DNA of 64,000 nt, taken from NCBI RefSeq assembly GCF_002895005.1, contig NZ_POWF01000001.1, positions 536,344 to 600,343 on the forward strand, in the 5' to 3' direction. The position numbers and the translations under genes were made by a program. Below the pieces are notes generated by a model that saw only the letters and a list, made by a program, of their open reading frames with translations, did not search any database and had not been told where the DNA came from. Origin of the DNA: Hanstruepera neustonica. Its GTDB lineage: Bacteria > Bacteroidota > Bacteroidia > Flavobacteriales > Flavobacteriaceae. The stretch's first letter is position 1, and each line of letters opens with the position of its first letter. Positions 60,167 through 64,000 of this stretch are shown here, one piece after another.

Positions 60167-60192
60167 ATTGTTATATTTGTCTTTGTATTTAT

Positions 60193-60222
60193 TTGCGACT
60201 GCAAAGATAACTAATAACTTTC
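60193..60222 (+). promoter_or_regulatory. Possible promoter of the phosphopantetheinyl transferase operon
   Basis: TTG (60193-60195), 19-bp spacer, TAACTTTC (60215-60222), one base off the TAnnTTTG consensus, 10 bases before the ATG. It overlaps the oppositely oriented ahcY -7 element. Confidence 0.45.
60202..60209 (-). promoter_or_regulatory. Predicted -7 element of ahcY
   Basis: TATCTTTG on the minus strand, perfect consensus, 35 bases before the ahcY start; no clear -33 TTG. Confidence 0.5.
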
Positions 60223-60232
60223 AGAATATTAA

Positions 60233-60862
60233 ATGCCTCTATATAAAACCCTTACTCCCAATCCGCAAACTACTGTTAAAATCTGGAAGATTACAGAATC
60301 TTATGATGATTTACTAAAACCCGTTACCCTAAAACCAGAAAATATGGAACGTGTTTTAGGCATGAAAAGTGAGTTGCATCAACGTGGTTTTTTGAGTGTG
60401 CGCCATTTATTGGCAGAATTTGGTTATCAGGATTCGGATTTGTTTTACGATGAAAATGGCAAACCTCATTTAAAGGATGGTAAACACATTTCCATAACGC
60501 ATTCGTTTACCTTTTCGGGCGTTGTAGTCAGTGACTGCGAAGTTGGTATTGATATTGAAAAGCAACGAGAAAAAATTGGAAGGATTGCACATAAATTCAT
60601 GGATTACGAATCGCAGTATCTAGACTCGAATGATAAAGAATATGTTAGAAAATTAACGGTTATCTGGTGCGTGAAAGAGTCGCTTTACAAACTGTTTGCC
60701 ACTCCCGGTTTGAGCTTTTTACAGCACACTATGGTCATTCCGTTTATGATTCACGATGAGGAAACCGTTGCCTGGATTGATTATGATAATAAAAAATATC
60801 GTTATAATACCACGTTTCTAGAATTTGAAGGATTCTCTTGTGCCATTGCCTTGCCATCATAA
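60233..60862 (+). CDS. 4'-phosphopantetheinyl transferase superfamily protein
   Basis: 209 residues, Sfp/HetI-like size. The magnesium and CoA site is visible in CEVGIDIEKQREKIGRI (Asp and Glu of GIDIE) and WCVKESLYKLF (the W-x-x-KE-(A/S)-(L/Y)-K motif), preceded by HISITHSFTFSG. It transfers phosphopantetheine from CoA to carrier proteins. Its location immediately before (zero gap) the GGGP-synthase-like gene shows cotranscription. Whether it serves the fatty acid carrier or a secondary-metabolite carrier cannot be told. Confidence 0.9.
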   Translation: MPLYKTLTPNPQTTVKIWKITESYDDLLKPVTLKPENMERVLGMKSELHQRGFLSVRHLLAEFGYQDSDLFYDENGKPHLKDGKHISITHSFTFSGVVVSDCEVGIDIEKQREKIGRIAHKFMDYESQYLDSNDKEYVRKLTVIWCVKESLYKLFATPGLSFLQHTMVIPFMIHDEETVAWIDYDNKKYRYNTTFLEFEGFSCAIALPS

Positions 60863-61594
60863 ATGAAACATATTTATAATAACATATTACAGTCTGTTTC
60901 CGTTGGGAAAAAGTTATTGGCAGTTCTTATTGATCCTGATAAATTTCACTTAAGTAATACTGAAATCTTTATCAAAAAGGTCAATGAATCGATAGCTACC
61001 CATATTTTTGTCGGAGGTAGTGAAGTTGATGATAAAGCCACTGAAGTTCTAGTAAACGCTTTAAAAAAATATACGCATTTACCTATTGTATTATTTCCAG
61101 GGGATGTCACACAAATTACCGATAAGGCTGATGCATTGTTGTTTCTATCCTTGATTTCAGGAAGAAATCCAGAGTATTTAATTGGCAAGCATATACAGTC
61201 TGTTTCCAAATTAGAAGTAACCAATCTCGAAATCATTCCAACAGGTTACATATTAATTGAAAACGGAAAGGAAACTGCTGTTCAACGTGTAACTGACACC
61301 AAACCATTGCCAAGAGAGCATGTTGACTATATTGCAGATACGGCGAAAGCTGGTGAATTATTGGGAATGAAACTTATTTATTTGGAGGCTGGAAGTGGTG
61401 CTATACATCCTGTAACGACCGAAATCATTACCCTAGTAAAAGGCAAATTGCGAGTTCCATTAATTGTTGGTGGCGGTATTAGAACGAAGCTACAAATTGA
61501 AAATGCTTACAAAGCGGGAGCAGATTTAGTCGTCATAGGAACGGCATTTGAAGAAGACGAATCATTTTTTGACAGCTTAAAAAAGAAAACATGA
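60863..61594 (+). CDS. Geranylgeranylglyceryl/heptaprenylglyceryl phosphate synthase-like enzyme (PcrB/GGGPS)
   Basis: 243-residue TIM-barrel prenyltransferase. Motifs: LLAVLIDPDKFH (Asp of the metal/substrate site), FVGGSEVDD, LPIVLFPGDVTQIT, ISGRNPEYLIG, YLEAGSGA and VPLIVGGGIRT with the phosphate-binding glycine loop. These match group II GGGPS, the subgroup common in Bacteroidota that makes an archaeal-type prenyl ether from glycerol-1-phosphate. Chain-length specificity is not evident. It starts directly at the preceding stop and overlaps the next gene by 4 bases. Confidence 0.9.
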   Translation: MKHIYNNILQSVSVGKKLLAVLIDPDKFHLSNTEIFIKKVNESIATHIFVGGSEVDDKATEVLVNALKKYTHLPIVLFPGDVTQITDKADALLFLSLISGRNPEYLIGKHIQSVSKLEVTNLEIIPTGYILIENGKETAVQRVTDTKPLPREHVDYIADTAKAGELLGMKLIYLEAGSGAIHPVTTEIITLVKGKLRVPLIVGGGIRTKLQIENAYKAGADLVVIGTAFEEDESFFDSLKKKT

Positions 61595-61851
61595 AAATTT
61601 CAGTAGAATTAACATTGACACCATTACATGACGATTATGAACCAGCCATTATTCATTTTATAAAAAAATTGCGATCCTCAAATTTAAAAGTATTGGAGAA
61701 TCCGTTGAGCACTCAAGTTTATGGCGATTATGATGAAGTTATGCAAACATTAACAACGGAAATAAAAGAGGCTTTTGAACTGATTGACCGTGGCTTACTG
61801 TATATGAAAATTGTCAAATCTGACCGACATAACTATGAACCCCATTTTTGA
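61591..61851 (+). CDS. Thiamine-binding-like protein (MTH1187/YkoF family)
   Basis: 86 residues starting in the ATGA overlap with the GGGPS stop. A ferredoxin-like small domain: MKISVELTLTPLHDDYEPAI at the start, then FIKKLRSSNLKVLENPLSTQ and VYGDYDEVMQTL. The NPLSTQVYGDYDEV stretch is the hallmark of the MTH1187/YkoF putative thiamine-binding family. Its end overlaps the transporter gene by 17 bases. Thiamine-type ligand is inferred from family and neighbours; not proven. Confidence 0.75.
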   Translation: MKISVELTLTPLHDDYEPAIIHFIKKLRSSNLKVLENPLSTQVYGDYDEVMQTLTTEIKEAFELIDRGLLYMKIVKSDRHNYEPHF

Positions 61852-62467
61852 TTTTTTTTTCGGACAGTATCAAGGATATGATACAATAGATATTGTTCTG
61901 GAAATTATTGCGGTTGTTTTTGGGTTTTTGTCGGTTTGGTATTCCAAACAAAACAAAATTTGGGTATTCCCTACTGGTATGATCAGCACACTTATTTTTG
62001 TGTATTTGCTCTTTAAGTGGGAATTGTTGGGCGATATGATGATTAATGGGTATTACTTTATCATGAGTATTTACGGCTGGTATGTTTGGACACGAAAAGT
62101 TGATGATACACATGTAACGCCCGTTTCTACAACCACCAAAAAAGAAAAAATTGGGAGTATTGGCATCTTTTTAGCAACATTATTATTTGTTTTCTTTGTC
62201 TATCAAACCTTTGACAAATGGAACGGTTTGGAAGCCTATATTGACACATTAACAACGGCTATTTTCTTTGTAGGGATGTGGCTTATGGCCCGACGTAAAA
62301 TTGAAAACTGGATATTCTGGATAATTGGTGATATCATTTCAGTACCTTTATATTTCTATAAAGGATTCACCTTTACAAGCCTTCAGTATTTAGGTTTTAC
62401 AATTATTGCCATATTTGGATATTTAGCATGGAAGAAGCACTTAAACAACGAGATAGCGACTGCATAA
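61835..62467 (+). CDS. pnuC: PnuC-family vitamin transporter
   Basis: About 210 residues from the ATG at 61835, which begins MNPIFDFFFGQYQGYDTI. Roughly seven hydrophobic helices, with the PnuC-type aromatic motif in MINGYYFIMSIYGWYVW and a second W/N cluster ENWIFWIIGDIISVPLYFY. PnuC moves nicotinamide riboside; PnuT variants move thiamine. A thiamine-binding-like gene upstream and a NadR-like ATPase downstream each argue for a different ligand, so I do not decide. It overlaps the previous gene by 17 and the next by 40 bases. Confidence 0.85.
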   Translation: MNPIFDFFFGQYQGYDTIDIVLEIIAVVFGFLSVWYSKQNKIWVFPTGMISTLIFVYLLFKWELLGDMMINGYYFIMSIYGWYVWTRKVDDTHVTPVSTTTKKEKIGSIGIFLATLLFVFFVYQTFDKWNGLEAYIDTLTTAIFFVGMWLMARRKIENWIFWIIGDIISVPLYFYKGFTFTSLQYLGFTIIAIFGYLAWKKHLNNEIATA

Positions 62468-62985
62468 AAATAGTCTTGTTTGGTCCAGAATCTACGGGTA
62501 AAACGGTTCTAGCCAAAGCATTGGCAGGGCATTATCAAACACTTTGGGTGCCAGAATATTCCAGAATTTTGGCAGAAAAAAAGAAAATGAGTAATGAGTT
62601 TCTAACGGAAGATGATGTCATGACCATTGCAAAAGGACAAATGGATTTAGAAAATGAGTTAACGCAACAAGTAAAAAATCTATTGATTTGCGATACCGAT
62701 TTATTGGAGACAAAGGTTTACAGCGAGTCTTATTATAACGGCTATTGTCCAAAGTCACTGAACAAATATGCTGTTCAAAATTCATATAATCTGTATTTTT
62801 TGACTAATATTGATGTGCCTTGGGAAACTGATGGTATTCGAGATAAGCCAAATGACAGACAAGAAATGTTTGAAGTGTTTCAGAGAACTTTAATAGACCA
62901 CAAAAAACCATATGTTTTGCTCTCGGGAACTTTTCAAGATCGTTTAAAAACAGCTATCGAGCATATTGATAAATTATTGAAATAA
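62428..62985 (+). CDS. NadR-like P-loop ATPase/kinase
   Basis: 185 residues. P-loop at the N-terminus: LFGPESTGKTVLAKALAGHY. A DTDLLETKVY-type Walker B region follows, plus PWETDGIRDKPNDRQEMFE with the DGxRxxP-type pattern of NadR kinase domains. In NadR this domain phosphorylates nicotinamide riboside on its ribosyl group; stand-alone copies beside PnuC are common in Bacteroidota. There is no nucleotidylyltransferase or HTH domain, so it is a kinase-only version. It starts within the last codons of pnuC, showing tight coupling, and is followed by the DUF4301 gene after 6 bases. Confidence 0.85.
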   Translation: MEEALKQRDSDCIKIVLFGPESTGKTVLAKALAGHYQTLWVPEYSRILAEKKKMSNEFLTEDDVMTIAKGQMDLENELTQQVKNLLICDTDLLETKVYSESYYNGYCPKSLNKYAVQNSYNLYFLTNIDVPWETDGIRDKPNDRQEMFEVFQRTLIDHKKPYVLLSGTFQDRLKTAIEHIDKLLK

Positions 62986-62991
62986 TGACAT

Positions 62992-64000
62992 ATGAGTTTT
63001 TCTGATAAAGACAAAAAACAAATTGAAAATAAAGGACTGACAATTAATCAAGTCTACAATCAAATTGAAATATTTAAAACGGGATTACCCTTTTCAAATT
63101 TGGTTTCCGCTGCTACAATTGATCATGGAATTTTAAGATTGAACGATCATGAGATCAATCATTACATTGAATTATTTGAGCAAGAAAAAGACCATAAATC
63201 CATTCTAAAGTTTGTTCCAGCTTCTGGTGCAGCAACTCGGATGTTTAAGTTTCTATTTACTTTTTTGGAATCATACAGTGTCGAAACCGAGAGTATCAAT
63301 GCTTATATCAATCATAACGACAACAAGGATTTGTATATCTTTTTTGTAGGATTGGAAAAATTCCCGTTTTATTATGAAGTTAAGGATAAACTGAATAGTT
63401 TATATCCCAATTATGACGAATTAAGTGTCAGCCAACAATCGCAGTTGTTTGTAAAGGCCATGTTGGATCCTACTATGTTGGATTATGGTAATTATCCTAA
63501 AGGGTTGTTGCCATTTCATGAGTATAAAAACCGGATTATTTCAACGGCATTTGAAGAGCATTTGTTTGAATCGGCTTTATATTCATCCACTAATGCAAAA
63601 ACGAAATTGCATTTTACAATTTCCGAACAGCATAAAGATAAGTTTACTGAAGAATTTTCTCGAATTGAAAAAAAGGTTGAAACCAAAACCAATTCATTGT
63701 TTGATATTTCATTTTCTTATCAAAAAGAATCTACTGATACCATTGCTGTAACTCCAAAGGATAAGCCTTTTAGAAATGATGATGGAAGCTTGTTATTCAG
63801 GCCGTCTGGTCATGGTGCACTTATTGAAAATTTAAACGATTTAGATGCCGATATCATTTTTGTTAAAAACATTGACAACGTGGTGGTTTATAAGTACAAG
63901 GATGATGTGGCAAAATACAAAAAGTTACTCGCTGGAAAATTAATTGAAATACAAAATCAGACTTTTAAGTATTTAGAAAAACTGGATGAGGGAAATTTAA
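62992..64000 (+). CDS. DUF4301-family protein (3' truncated)
   Basis: The frame opens at the ATG at 62992 and stays open to the window edge (336 complete codons), so the C-terminus is missing. The sequence has LKFVPASGAATRMFKFLFTF, LPFHEYKNR, LFESALYSS, and RPSGHGALIENLNDLDADII, typical of DUF4301, an uncharacterised family of about 500 residues; PASGAATRM and RPSGHGAL recall nucleotide-sugar or nucleotidyl-transferase-like folds. Six bases after the NadR-like gene, it is part of the same operon. Function unknown. Confidence 0.8.
   Translation, partial: MSFSDKDKKQIENKGLTINQVYNQIEIFKTGLPFSNLVSAATIDHGILRLNDHEINHYIELFEQEKDHKSILKFVPASGAATRMFKFLFTFLESYSVETESINAYINHNDNKDLYIFFVGLEKFPFYYEVKDKLNSLYPNYDELSVSQQSQLFVKAMLDPTMLDYGNYPKGLLPFHEYKNRIISTAFEEHLFESALYSSTNAKTKLHFTISEQHKDKFTEEFSRIEKKVETKTNSLFDISFSYQKESTDTIAVTPKDKPFRNDDGSLLFRPSGHGALIENLNDLDADIIFVKNIDNVVVYKYKDDVAKYKKLLAGKLIEIQNQTFKYLEKLDEGNL

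Noticed and set aside
61560-61840. TPP riboswitch before the vitamin transporter
   Set aside because: The genes overlap with no leader, and I saw no thi-box motif upstream of the operon at 60167-60232.

Overview
The window comes from a low-GC member of the Bacteroidota, almost certainly family Flavobacteriaceae. Evidence: gliding genes gldE and gldD downstream of mutY and ssb; type IX secretion (T9SS) sorting domains of both type A and type B; a PorP/SprF-family protein; a Glu/Asp-type S46 dipeptidyl-peptidase; and Bacteroidota promoters (-33 TTG, -7 TAnnTTTG) with essentially no Shine-Dalgarno sequences. The genus cannot be fixed from the sequence alone. I found no rRNA, tRNA, insertion sequence, prophage or CRISPR array. 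Genes are densely packed and no gene-free stretch exceeds 300 bases.

Layout. 1-7.2 kb: 3' end of sdhB, an M28 peptidase lipoprotein, a membrane-anchored MutS-like ATPase, two small secreted proteins resembling the periplasmic C-terminal domains of GldM, a thioredoxin-TPR protein, and a LytS/LytTR two-component pair. 7.2-16.9 kb: dipeptidyl-peptidase 11, an aminotransferase and an omega-amidase that probably act in sequence, a large Ig-like lipoprotein, ComF, a coiled-coil membrane protein and glycyl-tRNA synthetase. 17-22.9 kb: a heavy-metal efflux operon with a His-rich small protein, a CusA-type RND pump fused to a TolC-like channel, and a CusB-type adaptor. 23-30.5 kb: a YD-repeat-like secreted protein, a 1144-residue outer-membrane barrel candidate, exonuclease III, an OmpA-family lipoprotein and an aldo/keto reductase.

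30.7-45.8 kb is the accessory highlight. Two tandem paralogous giant secreted proteins (2428 and 1552 residues) share about 1300 residues of N-terminal architecture but end in different T9SS sorting domains: type A in the first and type B (gliding-motility-associated) in the second. A PorP/SprF-family protein and a TPR/PD40/OmpA protein follow, the usual partners of type-B-sorted adhesins.

45.8-53.1 kb: RNase G, a 30-residue Lys/Arg-rich small ORF resembling the mitoribosomal mS38 C-terminus, HU, mutY-ssb-gldE-gldD, a metal-binding lipoprotein with a Cys-rich tail, and an EamA transporter. 53.2-60.2 kb: a pair of M16 peptidases (one active, one lacking the zinc motif), an inverted repeat that may be an operator, ribosomal proteins L21 (with a C-terminal extra domain) and L27, a solitary Vsr endonuclease beside structured intergenic repeats, and S-adenosylhomocysteine hydrolase. 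60.2-64 kb: a tightly overlapping operon of phosphopantetheinyl transferase, GGGP-synthase-like enzyme, thiamine-binding-like protein, PnuC-family transporter, NadR-like ATPase and a DUF4301 protein that runs off the end. The last four may form a cofactor-salvage module.
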